Shown: positions 6,791 through 14,080 of the stretch, one piece after another
Numbering within the stretch: the stretch's first letter is position 1
Layout of the letters: each line of letters begins with the position of its first letter
IMG/VR virus record: IMGVR_UViG_3300021091_000369
Coordinates: 1 to 26,050 of that record
Strand: one strand, 5' to 3'
Origin: a virus
Length of the DNA: 26,050 nucleotides
Notes under the pieces: model-generated
The model's database searches: none
What the model was told of the DNA's origin: nothing
What the model saw: the letters and a program-made list of their open reading frames with translations, nothing else
Position numbers and translations under genes: made by a program

Positions 6791-8392
6791 ATGGCTAATT
6801 GGAAACTAAAAGAACTCCGTGATGAACGTCGTAGAACATTTCTTAAGATGTGTGGCGTTACTGCTGCAGCTATTGGTATATCTCGTACTGACTTATTAAA
6901 CTTCCTTTCTGATGAAGGAGGGTATGGATTAGCTGAAGCTGCTGGCACGACTTATGGAAGATCTTTATTGGTCCCAGCGCCAAATGGAGTTCATGCATGG
7001 TTTCAAGAGTTATGGCCAGTTCCAGATGTTGCAATGAAAGCAACTGCAAATGCTAACGTCCCAGGAATGTCTTCTAATTTTGGAGGATTCTCATCTTACC
7101 TCTATACATCTCAATATGGTTACAATCCTGTAAATGGATACCGCGGAACTTATACACAAGGCAAAGGAAATCAGCTTCCTTCTCTTCCAATAGGGGTTAA
7201 AGGCTGGGATGGTGGGGATAGATCCTTTTTTTATGGTCCTCATGCCCCATGGTTTGATCATATTCTTGGTCTTCCAAAGTATCCTGTAACTGCATATATG
7301 TCAGGAAAAGATGAAACTCACACTGAATTTCCAATTTCTCAAGTAGCTCTTTCTGGTAATTCATCTATGCAAGCAGCATTAGCATCTTTGGGCGCCGCAG
7401 GTTCTTCTTCAATTGTCCCCGTCTTAGGAATCGACCCCGTAAAATATGGTAGAGCACCTGGCGCCCCTGAAATAGCGACTGTTCCATCGTCTGCGGGGAT
7501 GATTGATTTATTTAATTCAGCCGCCAGTCAATTTACTTTATCATCAAAAGCAGATCAAGAATTATTTGACGTGTATTACAAGGCACTAGTAGGTTTAAGA
7601 AAGTCTTCGAATAGAACGACTTGGTTACCTCAAATGCAAGTGACTAAGAATGCAGCTCGAATCATTGGTTTAAACTTTGCTTCGCAATTAACTCCGATAA
7701 GCCAAGATCTTGCAGATTTTGGAATTCAAGAAATGATTGATAGCATAAATTCATCTTCTTCTTACATGTCATCTGCTCAGCGTAAAGGTATTGAGGAATT
7801 TGGAAGAACTTTAATTGTTGTTGCAAAATCATTTGCATTAGGTCTATCTAAGACCGCTATTGTAGCCTTATCCCCAGGCCCAACCAGTGATACGACGTTT
7901 ACAGATCCTCACGTTACATTTGATTCTCAAACGCAAATGAGTCAAGGTAGAAATACCATAAAGCATTTAGGGAAAGTTCTTGATGGATTTTACAACTACT
8001 TGTCTCAACAAGTCGATCCAGAAAGTCCTACAGAAAAACTAGATCAAAACACAACGTTCGTTGCATACGGTGATACGCCCCATACTCCATTACAAGGTTC
8101 TACATGGCCGGACGCCACCCCGGATGCGTGTAATTGGACATATGTGATGGATCCTAAAAGAAACGTTAAGAATGGGTGGTTCGGTCATGTTTATGCAAAC
8201 AAAGTTAATGGAAAAAACGCAGTTGGATTCAACCCGTTGACTGGCCTCGACGATTCGACAAAGACATCTGAACAGATGTCGTCATTTGCTTCTGTTGCAA
8301 CTATTTATGCGGTTGCAAAAGGTGACAACAATAAGACTGCCGAATATGGTGTTTCTCCAAATGTAGTTTCTGGAATGATTAACGTTAAATGA
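6791..8392 (+). CDS. Twin-arginine-exported DUF1501-like protein
   Basis: A 533-residue protein with a twin-arginine (Tat) signal: RRTFLK (14-19) fits (S/T)RRxFLK, followed by a short hydrophobic run (20-30) and AEA near 48-50. Tat export implies folding, perhaps with a cofactor, before crossing the inner membrane. LLVPAPNGVHAWF near the mature N-terminus and the later pattern TDPHVTFDSQTQMSQGRN, LGKVLDGFYNYL, AYGDTPHTPLQG and NGWFGHVYAN recall DUF1501 proteins, where a D-x-H...Q block is followed by helices, a short acidic/His motif and a Gly-rich end. DUF1501 belongs with alkaline-phosphatase/sulfatase-like proteins and is usually encoded beside cytochrome proteins of the DUF1549/DUF1588 type, as here. 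GAGGAAG (6777-6783) overlaps the upstream stop, so it is coupled to the operon. DUF1552 is an alternative family. The enzymatic role is unknown. Confidence 0.72.
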   Translation: MANWKLKELRDERRRTFLKMCGVTAAAIGISRTDLLNFLSDEGGYGLAEAAGTTYGRSLLVPAPNGVHAWFQELWPVPDVAMKATANANVPGMSSNFGGFSSYLYTSQYGYNPVNGYRGTYTQGKGNQLPSLPIGVKGWDGGDRSFFYGPHAPWFDHILGLPKYPVTAYMSGKDETHTEFPISQVALSGNSSMQAALASLGAAGSSSIVPVLGIDPVKYGRAPGAPEIATVPSSAGMIDLFNSAASQFTLSSKADQELFDVYYKALVGLRKSSNRTTWLPQMQVTKNAARIIGLNFASQLTPISQDLADFGIQEMIDSINSSSSYMSSAQRKGIEEFGRTLIVVAKSFALGLSKTAIVALSPGPTSDTTFTDPHVTFDSQTQMSQGRNTIKHLGKVLDGFYNYLSQQVDPESPTEKLDQNTTFVAYGDTPHTPLQGSTWPDATPDACNWTYVMDPKRNVKNGWFGHVYANKVNGKNAVGFNPLTGLDDSTKTSEQMSSFASVATIYAVAKGDNNKTAEYGVSPNVVSGMINVK

Positions 8393-8417
8393 TTTAAATC
8401 GACGCCGTATTGAAGTT

Positions 8418-8445
8418 TTGTACATGATTTTTAGGTTGATATATC
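8418..8445 (+). promoter_or_regulatory. Promoter of the small 88-residue gene
   Basis: TTGTAC (8418-8423), a 16-base spacer and TATATC (8440-8445) make a plausible sigma70-type promoter. The leader of about 60 bases contains an ACGGTT/AACCGT hairpin (8456-8461 with 8473-8478) before the ribosome binding site GGAG at 8500-8503. The -35 matches that of the endonuclease promoter at 25822. Confidence 0.4.
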
Positions 8446-8511
8446 ATTCTACTACACGGTTCGAACATCTAAAACCGTATTAAAAAATTTAAATAAATTG
8501 GAGATTTAAAA

Positions 8512-8778
8512 ATGCCTAAGACTAAGAAGAATTATACCTCAACCAACAAGAATGCAATTATCCGCAGCCGTCGCGACCGTAACGGTAAACTTCGTACTGA
8601 GACTGCTCAGCGTGATGATGGATTCAATGCAGCAGTATCGACAGATACGCACAATGATTCAACTCGTTTTTTTATTGATCTAGATCAACAAACAGTTGAG
8701 TTTAGCGGCCGTGAGGCCCGCACACTATATCGCCTTCTCCGTACTCATTACGCATACACTGGTAAGACGCTCCGCTGA
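8512..8778 (+). CDS. Small basic protein of unknown function, single-gene unit
   Basis: An 88-residue protein I do not recognise. The N-terminal half is basic (KTKKNYTSTNKNAIIRSRR, then DRNGKLR) and probably flexible or nucleic-acid binding. The second half (STRFFIDLDQQTVEFSGREA, then RTLYRLLRTHY) predicts a short strand pair followed by a helix. Codons such as cgt, cgc, ctc and aac are more like the capsid gene than like the AT-rich neighbours, suggesting strong expression. It has a good ribosome binding site (GGAG, eight bases before ATG), a promoter candidate upstream and a strong terminator downstream, so it is a separate unit between the cytochrome operon and the next small genes. An abundant DNA-binding or head-associated protein is a guess. 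Confidence 0.75.
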   Translation: MPKTKKNYTSTNKNAIIRSRRDRNGKLRTETAQRDDGFNAAVSTDTHNDSTRFFIDLDQQTVEFSGREARTLYRLLRTHYAYTGKTLR

Positions 8779-8801
8779 GGCTTAGCTTATTAGCTTAATT
8801 T

Positions 8802-8837
8802 AAAGGGAAGAATTAATTTTCTTCCCTTTTTTGTTTT
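8802..8837 (+). terminator. Strong Rho-independent terminator
   Basis: An 11-base-pair stem AAAGGGAAGAA (8802-8812) / TTCTTCCCTTT (8819-8829) with a TTAATT loop runs into TTTTTTGTTTTT. It ends the single-gene unit 8512-8778. The A-run on the other side would also allow termination on the minus strand. Confidence 0.9.
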
Positions 8838-8897
8838 TAAAAAAGTTTAATCATCAAATTCTATATTAAGCTAACAATAGTTATTAATGAGGTTATT

Positions 8898-9113
8898 GTG
8901 GCAAAAACCATCCTTAAACCCAATACTATAATCGTTAAATTATTAAAGGCTAAGGATGAGTTAGAAAAAATAGCTTTTATAGTTGATGATTGGAAGCAAA
9001 ATGGAATTAATAAGACTGGAATTATTCCTATCTTATTGGTCCCCTTTGAAGATAAACTTAAGAAGACAATCATTGATATCGATAAGATGATAAAAGACGC
9101 CTCTAAAATTTAA
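8898..9113 (+). CDS. Small hypothetical protein, lysine/isoleucine-rich
   Basis: A 71-residue protein with a GTG start preceded by GAGG (8889-8892), five bases away, which supports this start. It is rich in Lys, Ile, Leu and Asp and reads as two helices (IIVKLLKAKDELEKIAFIVD and EDKLKKTIIDIDKMIKDASK) joined by a loop NGINKTGIIPILLVPF. There is no membrane segment of convincing length and no known motif. It lies after the strong terminator and ahead of the small gene at 9183. A minus-strand frame covers the same bases but has no ribosome binding site. The function is unknown. Confidence 0.55.
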   Translation: MAKTILKPNTIIVKLLKAKDELEKIAFIVDDWKQNGINKTGIIPILLVPFEDKLKKTIIDIDKMIKDASKI

Positions 9114-9134
9114 TAAAATGTTGAATTGATGATA

Positions 9135-9173
9135 GATATTTAACATACATTAAGGATATTTAACTACATTAAG
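9135..9173. repeat. Tandem direct repeat of about 20 bases
   Basis: GATATTTAACATACATTAAG (9135-9154) is directly followed by GATATTTAACTACATTAAG (9155-9173), identical except for one missing base. A third partial TACATT follows at 9175-9180. The repeat lies immediately upstream of the ATG at 9183, and the second copy supplies its AAGG ribosome binding site. It may be a regulatory duplication or a simple slippage product. Confidence 0.7.
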
Positions 9174-9182
9174 GTACATTTT

Positions 9183-9509
9183 ATGAGAATTACAGAATCG
9201 CAACTTCGTAAAATTATTGCTGAAGAAATTTCAAGTTTGGTTGAAAATCCAACTGCAGGTGGTCAAGAAGTTTCTGACCCTAAAGTTGAAGATGATGAAA
9301 TAGCTGCTTTAAAAATGTTATTAATAAAATTAGATTCTGATGTTGCAACAAAAGTAATAAACGCAGTAAAAAAAGATTCTAAATTATCTTCTGAATTATC
9401 TACAGCTGATTATCAAGCATTGGGAAAAACGTTTTTAGGGATTCTTAAAGCTAAAGACACACAAACAATTGCTGCTATGAAAACTTTGGTCAATAAAATT
9501 GCAACTTGA
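9183..9509 (+). CDS. Small protein with a capsid-targeting-like N-terminus
   Basis: A 108-residue protein. Its N-terminus MRITESQLRKIIAEEI is followed by SSLVEN, giving an amphipathic helix of about 20 residues ending in L-V-E (19-21). In T4, internal head proteins carry an N-terminal peptide of similar length that directs them into the prohead and is cut by the gp21 protease after (I/L)-x-E. The match in length, position and end motif suggests that this is an internal head protein packaged with the DNA and injected. Similar ITESQLRKII-type starts are known to me from other environmental phage proteins. The rest (DDEIAALKMLLIKLDSDVAT, STADYQALGKTFLGIL) is helical and acidic, with no enzyme motif. 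AAGG at 9171-9174 is the ribosome binding site. The gene is real with fair confidence; the targeting role is inference. Confidence 0.7.
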   Translation: MRITESQLRKIIAEEISSLVENPTAGGQEVSDPKVEDDEIAALKMLLIKLDSDVATKVINAVKKDSKLSSELSTADYQALGKTFLGILKAKDTQTIAAMKTLVNKIAT

Positions 9510-9515
9510 AATATT

Positions 9516-9695
9516 ATGTCCGCTACAACAGAAAATTTATTATTAAAAATCGTTGAACTCGAACAAAAGATTTTAGAATCTAAGGCTCGCGGTGAAAATT
9601 CTATCGAGATGGAAGAAACATTGGCATTGCTTAAGAGTAGATTTACTTCAATGAATGAAGCCTTAAGCAGAAGTCAAGGCGTCTTGAAAGGATGA
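9516..9695 (+). CDS. Short coiled-coil protein (59 residues)
   Basis: ATG at 9516 opens a 59-residue frame ending at TGA 9693-9695. It is almost wholly helical with heptad-like leucines and charged residues (ENLLLKIVELEQKILESK, then MEETLALLKSRFTSMNEAL), so a short coiled coil is expected. It starts six bases after the preceding stop and its stop overlaps the ATG at 9692 of the next frame (ATGA), a compact arrangement typical of co-translated phage genes. No clear Shine-Dalgarno sequence precedes it, so it may rely on coupling to the previous gene. The function is unknown. Confidence 0.5.
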   Translation: MSATTENLLLKIVELEQKILESKARGENSIEMEETLALLKSRFTSMNEALSRSQGVLKG

Positions 9696-9697
9696 CA

Positions 9698-9916
9698 ATG
9701 CAAAGAATAGATTTATATCAACCGATGGTCCATGTACGTGTAGGTTCTCCACCACTTTTTATCAATGTAGGTGTCAATCGTTCCAACGCAGAAACGATAG
9801 GAGGACCGGTAGAGAACGTAGTTCGCCCTGAAACATATGTACTACTTTCTGCTCTTCCTGATGAGTTGCGTGAAAGAGTTAAAACCGCTATACAAGCTTT
9901 AGTTTCATCGATGTGA
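9698..9916 (+). CDS. Small hypothetical protein next to the lysin
   Basis: A 72-residue protein (MQRIDLYQPMVHVRVGSPPL...) of unknown function. ATG 9698 is preferred over ATG 9692 because AAAGGA (9687-9692) is then correctly spaced as a ribosome binding site; using 9692 adds only Met-Thr. The N-terminal half looks like beta strands (VHVRVGSPPLFINVGV) and the end is a helix (PDELRERVKTAIQALVSS). It overlaps or abuts the coiled-coil gene upstream and lies nine bases before the lysin start, so the three are probably co-transcribed. Confidence 0.6.
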   Translation: MQRIDLYQPMVHVRVGSPPLFINVGVNRSNAETIGGPVENVVRPETYVLLSALPDELRERVKTAIQALVSSM

Positions 9917-9925
9917 GCATAATAT

Positions 9926-10711
9926 ATGTTTCAAGTTCTTAGAAAAGGCTCAACAGGGCCAGAAGTTGAAAAATGGCAAAACTTTTTACGAGGAAGAACG
10001 TCAAATAGTAGCATTGTGGCTGACGCGGTTTTTGGAAATATAACAGAACTTGAAACAAAAGCATTCCAAAGCAGCAAAGGATTAATCCCGGATGGTGTAG
10101 TTGGTCCAAAAACTTTGGCTATAGCTATTAGTTCAGGATTTCCTGCTGTTTTAGATTCTTCAAAAAACATTAATGGACCAAACTGGCCGCAACAACCGCC
10201 TCATGGGCCTTTAAGTTTTTTAGATAGAGAAAAATTATTTGGTAAATTTTCTTATGTTTCATCTCCAACGTATGCAAACCCTGAAGCAATAACGATTACG
10301 TCAAACTGGACTTCAAATATTTCTCAAGTTTCAATTCATCACTTACGCGGAATAGCTGGTGTTCCAAAATCAAGTACTATTCAATTTCATTCATTATTGA
10401 TTCCTCAAATAACAAAACTTTTTAATAAATGGCATGATGAAGGATTAACATATCTGATTTTATCATGGGGTGGTTCATGGGTACCCAGATTCGTTCGTGG
10501 ATCAAGAACTTCTTTATCTAATCATGCTTGGGGAACGGCATTTGATATTAACGTACAATGGAACATGTTAGGTGCTCAACCAGCATTAAGAGGTGAGACA
10601 GGTTCTGTTAGAGAGCTTGTAGAAATTGCTTATGAATATGGATTTTATTGGGGCGGATGGTTTGCAAATCGTCCTGATGGAATGCATTTTGAAGCTTACA
10701 AAATACTTTAA
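9926..10711 (+). CDS. Peptidoglycan hydrolase: PG-binding domain plus M15 peptidase
   Basis: A 261-residue cell-wall hydrolase. Residues 1-70 are a PG_binding_1 domain (LRKGSTGPEVEKWQNFL, VFGNITELETKAFQ, GLIPDGVVGPKT). Residues about 130-261 are a VanY/M15-type metallopeptidase. SNHAWGTAFDIN gives the zinc ligands H200 and D207, and MHFE gives H254, matching the HxxxxxxD...H pattern of D-Ala-D-Ala carboxypeptidases and L-Ala-D-Glu endopeptidases. YLILSWGGSWVPR precedes the site as in that family. No signal peptide or membrane helix is present, so export would need a holin, or the enzyme may be carried on the virion. It sits just before the neck genes, and no holin is obvious nearby. An endolysin is the first choice, a virion-associated lysin the second. 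The domain calls are firm. Confidence 0.9.
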   Translation: MFQVLRKGSTGPEVEKWQNFLRGRTSNSSIVADAVFGNITELETKAFQSSKGLIPDGVVGPKTLAIAISSGFPAVLDSSKNINGPNWPQQPPHGPLSFLDREKLFGKFSYVSSPTYANPEAITITSNWTSNISQVSIHHLRGIAGVPKSSTIQFHSLLIPQITKLFNKWHDEGLTYLILSWGGSWVPRFVRGSRTSLSNHAWGTAFDINVQWNMLGAQPALRGETGSVRELVEIAYEYGFYWGGWFANRPDGMHFEAYKIL

Positions 10712-10718
10712 AGTATTT
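10701..10718. repeat. Perfect 18-base palindrome over the lysin stop codon
   Basis: AAATACTTTAAAGTATTT is self-complementary and centred inside the TAA stop at 10709-10711. A second inverted repeat, TATCTAA (10733-10739) / TTAGATA (10746-10752), follows, with a T-run at 10762-10768. Together they may end the lysin transcript, although neither stem is GC-rich. Confidence 0.5.
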
Positions 10719-10835
10719 CAAATAAAAAACATTATCTAACACGTATTAGATAGATACTGCGTTTTTTTGTCGCATTTCATTGCGCTCAACCATAATTTTA
10801 TCTATGGAGTCTAGCGCTCTAAGGAACGTTTATAC

Positions 10836-12023
10836 ATGACAACATTTGTAGCAACGATTAATCCAACGCCATTTGGCTTTTTTGATGCCGAGGCTTCTTT
10901 TCAAACAGAAGCAGACTCGATGGTTTTATTTGTTAAGCGTAAATTAGGCGATGACGTTCTTTCTGTAGAGTTAACAAAGAAAGAAATATGGGCATGTTTC
11001 GAAGAGGCATGCTGCGAATACAGTAGATTAATTCATGAGATGAAGATAACATCTGATTTAACAAACGTTTTGGGGTTGCCAACAGGGTCGACTGATCTAA
11101 CAAACAGATATGCAAAGCGTACGGTAGAATATCTTCTTAGAATGGCAGAACCGTATGCGACAGAAGCATACATCGGTGGTTCATATGATGCTACGCTTGG
11201 ATACATAGAACTTGTTTCTGGTCAACAAGATTACAACATTTATAATGACGTTAAAGTTGCTGCCGGTGATGATAAAGACGAAGTAGTATACGACACGATG
11301 CCCTCAGGGTCTAAAGGAAAATTAAAAGTTGTTGAGTTATTCCATTTTGAGCCACTAGCATCTCAACAATTTTTGTTGAACGCTTCAAATATCACAAACT
11401 TTTTAGCAACCAATTTTAACTATGAATCGTATGTTAACTCAACAGTCTTTTATGTCCTTCCAGTGTTTGAAGATGTTTTAAGAAGAGGTATGTTAGAAAC
11501 AGCATTTAGGGTTAGAAGATCAAATTATTCTTATGAAATAATTGGAAGCAATTTAAGAATTTATCCAACGCCTTCAACTAATATTCAAATGGGTAAGCTT
11601 TTTATAAAATTAATGAAACCTCATAATCCACTAAATCCGACTGCATATGCAGATGACTCGATTTACGGCATATCCGGACCCAACAATATGCCTTTTGGTA
11701 ACATACCTTTTATTACAATAAATCAACCTGGAAAACAGTGGATTAGACAATACACGTTAGCATTATGCAAAGAACTTTTAGGTTTAATTAGATCTAAGTT
11801 TTCTTCGATACCAATTCCAAACGCAGACTTGCAGCTGAATGGGTCAGATTTGATTTCTCAAGGTAGGGAAGACAAAGACAAGTTAACGACTCAAATGAAA
11901 GAATTTTTAGAAAATTTAACAAGCGCAAAACTTCTTGAGCAAGATGCTTTGGCAGCTGAAAATATGCAAAAACAGCTTAGATACATTCCAATGCCGCTAG
12001 GCAAAGGAATAGTAATCGGATAA
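10836..12023 (+). CDS. 13: Neck protein, gp13-like
   Basis: A 395-residue head-completion (neck) protein that helps seal the filled head and joins it to the tail. The N-terminal helical part (LTKKEIWACFEEACCEYSRL) and especially the C-terminal block (QWIRQYTLALCKELLGLIRSK, FSSIPIPNADLQLNGSDLIS, QGREDKDKLTTQMKEFLENL) match my memory of gp13-type proteins of T4-like phages, where YTLAxxKExLGxxRxKFxxIPIP is characteristic. It is longer than T4 gp13 (309 residues). AAGGAA (10821-10826) nine bases before the ATG is the ribosome binding site. The next gene starts five bases after the stop, and gp14- and gp15-like genes follow in the T4 order. A weak copy of the late-promoter-like box lies near 10792. 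Confidence 0.78.
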   Translation: MTTFVATINPTPFGFFDAEASFQTEADSMVLFVKRKLGDDVLSVELTKKEIWACFEEACCEYSRLIHEMKITSDLTNVLGLPTGSTDLTNRYAKRTVEYLLRMAEPYATEAYIGGSYDATLGYIELVSGQQDYNIYNDVKVAAGDDKDEVVYDTMPSGSKGKLKVVELFHFEPLASQQFLLNASNITNFLATNFNYESYVNSTVFYVLPVFEDVLRRGMLETAFRVRRSNYSYEIIGSNLRIYPTPSTNIQMGKLFIKLMKPHNPLNPTAYADDSIYGISGPNNMPFGNIPFITINQPGKQWIRQYTLALCKELLGLIRSKFSSIPIPNADLQLNGSDLISQGREDKDKLTTQMKEFLENLTSAKLLEQDALAAENMQKQLRYIPMPLGKGIVIG

Positions 12024-12027
12024 TAAA

Positions 12028-12696
12028 ATGGCAAGGCTTTTCATTACCCAACGCGAGATTAACTTTATCTCTGACATAACGAAAGAGATTGTTAAAGATG
12101 TCGTCGGTCAAAAAATTTATTATTATCCAATTTCAGAGACAAAAACAAAGACTCACGAGGTTTATGAAGAAGCTTTACAAAAGATTTTTGATAATCCAAT
12201 TTTGATTGAAGCATTGGTCAATAGTGAATTTCAAAATGAAACTAAAATCAATAAGTTCGGTGTAGATACTCAATTTACTTTAGAGGTCTATATTCAACAT
12301 CGAGATATGGTTGAAAAAGGAATTAATCCTTCAATAGGAGATTATTTTTCTTTTGGTACAATATTTTATGAAATTACTGAATACAAATACATGCGCACTA
12401 TCTATGGGCAGGCAGAAAATATAGATGGAATTTCTTTAGTAGGAACGAGGGTTCGTGAAAGCCAATTCAAGGCTCTTATTAATGGCCCAACTGATCTTAA
12501 GTACACAGATCAAGACGCTATTCAGGATACGTTCGTTCAACAAAGAGGCTTTGCAAAAAACAAAGAAGGTACGACTGCAGACACAAGAGATTTGGTTAAA
12601 AATGGTGTATTGGAACCACCTATCACTGGACCAAAAGAAGTTTCTAATCTTGGAGATCCAAACGATGTAGGTAATGCTTTTTACGATGAGGATTGA
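12028..12696 (+). CDS. 14: Neck protein, gp14-like
   Basis: A 222-residue neck protein. SIGDYFSFGTIFYEITEYKY matches the G-D-x-xxF......FEI-x-x pattern seen in gp14-type neck proteins. The preceding KFGVDTQFTLEVYIQHRDMV resembles the F-G-x-x-x-x-x-x-F-x-I region of that family. T4 gp14 is 256 residues, a similar size. Its position between gp13- and gp15-like genes, with gaps of four and two bases, supports the call. The C-terminal 40 residues (PITGPKEVSNLGDPNDVGNA) are Pro/Gly/Asp-rich and probably extended. A head-tail connector of another family is the main alternative. Confidence 0.72.
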   Translation: MARLFITQREINFISDITKEIVKDVVGQKIYYYPISETKTKTHEVYEEALQKIFDNPILIEALVNSEFQNETKINKFGVDTQFTLEVYIQHRDMVEKGINPSIGDYFSFGTIFYEITEYKYMRTIYGQAENIDGISLVGTRVRESQFKALINGPTDLKYTDQDAIQDTFVQQRGFAKNKEGTTADTRDLVKNGVLEPPITGPKEVSNLGDPNDVGNAFYDED

Positions 12697-12698
12697 TT

Positions 12699-14018
12699 AT
12701 GCCAGTTAGACATAATTCAAAAAGTCGCCCGAGGTTTGGTGTAAATGGAATTAATACAGATTCGCATAATGGAAATCCTACGTTCACTATCCCACCAGTA
12801 GGTGTAGAGGATGTCGACGTTGCCTTATTTAAATTATTTGATAATGAGATTAAGTTACAGGTAGGATCAAAAGATACAGAATTTAAAAAGGTTCCTGTCA
12901 TTTTTGCGACAGGAGAAAAATGGGCGATATTAAAGAAAAGAAGAGCATTAAGAGATAGAAATAACTCTTTGATCCTTCCTTTGATTACGATAGCAAGAAA
13001 CAATGTTTCTCAAGATTTAGGTAGTGATATTGCAGGTAGAGGAATTAATCAGCAAACAAGCGAAATCATTATTCGTAGACGGCTTGACAAATCTGATAGA
13101 AATTATCAAAATTTAATAAATCGTTATTTATTACAAAATCAAAAGAACGTTGCAACCAATCCTCAGTTGGCTCACATTGATGAACAAATATTAACTGAAA
13201 GAAAAGTAGGAGAAGACTCGAATACTCGAACAGGATTAGATGGTGCATGGTTAGCAGATATAAAAAAGAATAATATTTTTGAAACAATCGTCATACCATC
13301 TCCTCAATTTTGCACTGTTAGCTATGAAGTAACGATGTGGACGCAATATACGCAACATATGAATCAATTGATTGAACAAATTATTTCATCATTTTTGCCA
13401 CAAGGAAATGCATGGCAATTAAACACACCAAAAGGGTATTGGTTTATAGCAACAGTAGACAATAACTCATATGATCCAGAAAATAATTTAGATGAGTTAG
13501 GTCAAGAAGAAAGAATTATCAAATACAAATTTAATATTAGCGTAAAAGCGTACATTTTTGCTTCGCAAGATCCTAACACGGGAATTCCTGTAAAAAGATA
13601 TGTTTCATCACCCATTATTTCTTTTGAAACAAATGTTTTTGCTGGTGTCGTTAATAATGAGTCAAATTCAATAGTTGCTAATCCATTCTTAGGTTCTGAT
13701 GATCCGACTCTACCATTATCAGATGAAGTAAATAGAAGAAGAGATCAAAGAAACACAAACGGAACTCGTCTATATGATCCTAAAGATTCTTCAATATCAA
13801 ATGATTCAGCAAATAGCACTAGAAATTCTAAATCTAATCAAATTGAACCTTTATATAGAAAAACACCAGGCGGGTATGTTAGGGTTTATGCTGTAAACCA
13901 AACATCAGGAGAGTCCGTCATTAAGCCAGCTTCACAAGTTAGCGCTACCCCCGCGCCGTTAACGGCTGATGCTTTATTAGGAGGTTTATCATATCATATC
14001 ATCGGAGAAGATGATTGA
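12699..14018 (+). CDS. 15: Tail sheath stabiliser / tail terminator, gp15-like
   Basis: A 439-residue protein of the gp15 family, which caps the tail tube and sheath and docks to the neck. KKVPVIFATGEKWAILKKRR, SLILPLITIARNN, SYEVTMWTQYTQHMNQLIEQ and KYKFNISVKAYIF match the T4 gp15 layout (RVPITYAS..., ILPRI, YELSIFTRYEDDMFQIVEQI, WSLTFEVNGWMY). It is longer than T4 gp15 (272 residues), with a C-terminal low-complexity tail rich in Asn, Ser and Asp. The ATG at 12699 is chosen because GAGGA (12688-12692) is six bases away; a TTG at 12693 overlaps the upstream stop and is unlikely. The C-terminal end contains a weak hairpin followed by T-runs. Confidence 0.85.
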   Translation: MPVRHNSKSRPRFGVNGINTDSHNGNPTFTIPPVGVEDVDVALFKLFDNEIKLQVGSKDTEFKKVPVIFATGEKWAILKKRRALRDRNNSLILPLITIARNNVSQDLGSDIAGRGINQQTSEIIIRRRLDKSDRNYQNLINRYLLQNQKNVATNPQLAHIDEQILTERKVGEDSNTRTGLDGAWLADIKKNNIFETIVIPSPQFCTVSYEVTMWTQYTQHMNQLIEQIISSFLPQGNAWQLNTPKGYWFIATVDNNSYDPENNLDELGQEERIIKYKFNISVKAYIFASQDPNTGIPVKRYVSSPIISFETNVFAGVVNNESNSIVANPFLGSDDPTLPLSDEVNRRRDQRNTNGTRLYDPKDSSISNDSANSTRNSKSNQIEPLYRKTPGGYVRVYAVNQTSGESVIKPASQVSATPAPLTADALLGGLSYHIIGEDD

Positions 14019-14038
14019 TTTTTATTTTTGGTTTTTTT
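13998..14038 (+). terminator. Weak terminator at the end of the gp15-like gene
   Basis: ATCATC (13998-14003) pairs with GATGAT (14010-14015) around GGAGAA and is followed by TGATTTTTATTTTTGG and a seven-T run. The stem is only six base pairs and overlaps the last codons of the gp15-like gene, so termination would be partial. Confidence 0.35.
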
Positions 14039-14041
14039 CAA

Positions 14042-14051
14042 ATACTTATAA
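14042..14051 (+). promoter_or_regulatory. Late-promoter-like box of sheath 1
   Basis: ATACTTATAA begins 39 bases before the sheath 1 ATG. Closely matching boxes, ATACTTATCA, occur 38 bases before sheath 2 and 39 bases before the tail tube gene. No matching -35 is seen, which fits a phage late promoter recognised by a dedicated factor. It is clearly different from T4 TATAAATA. Confidence 0.55.
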
Positions 14052-14080
14052 GAAAGTTTGTTGCATGAAGGAGTAGTATA

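Noticed and set aside
4137-7650. GTTTAAAC sequences as a repeated attachment or insertion site
   Set aside because: The octamer also occurs inside ordinary genes such as the HNH and DUF1501-like genes, so it is expected in AT-rich DNA and gives no evidence of site-specific insertion.
8456-8478. ACGGTT/AACCGT hairpin as terminator of the cytochrome operon
   Set aside because: Only six base pairs and followed by A-rich rather than T-rich sequence on the plus strand; it may be a leader structure of the next gene.
8861-9073. Minus-strand frame opposite the small gene at 8898
   Set aside because: No Shine-Dalgarno sequence; the plus-strand frame has GAGG at correct spacing and lies in the direction of its neighbours.
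12693-12698. TTG start for the gp15-like gene
   Set aside because: It overlaps the upstream stop codon, while ATG 12699 has GAGGA six bases upstream.
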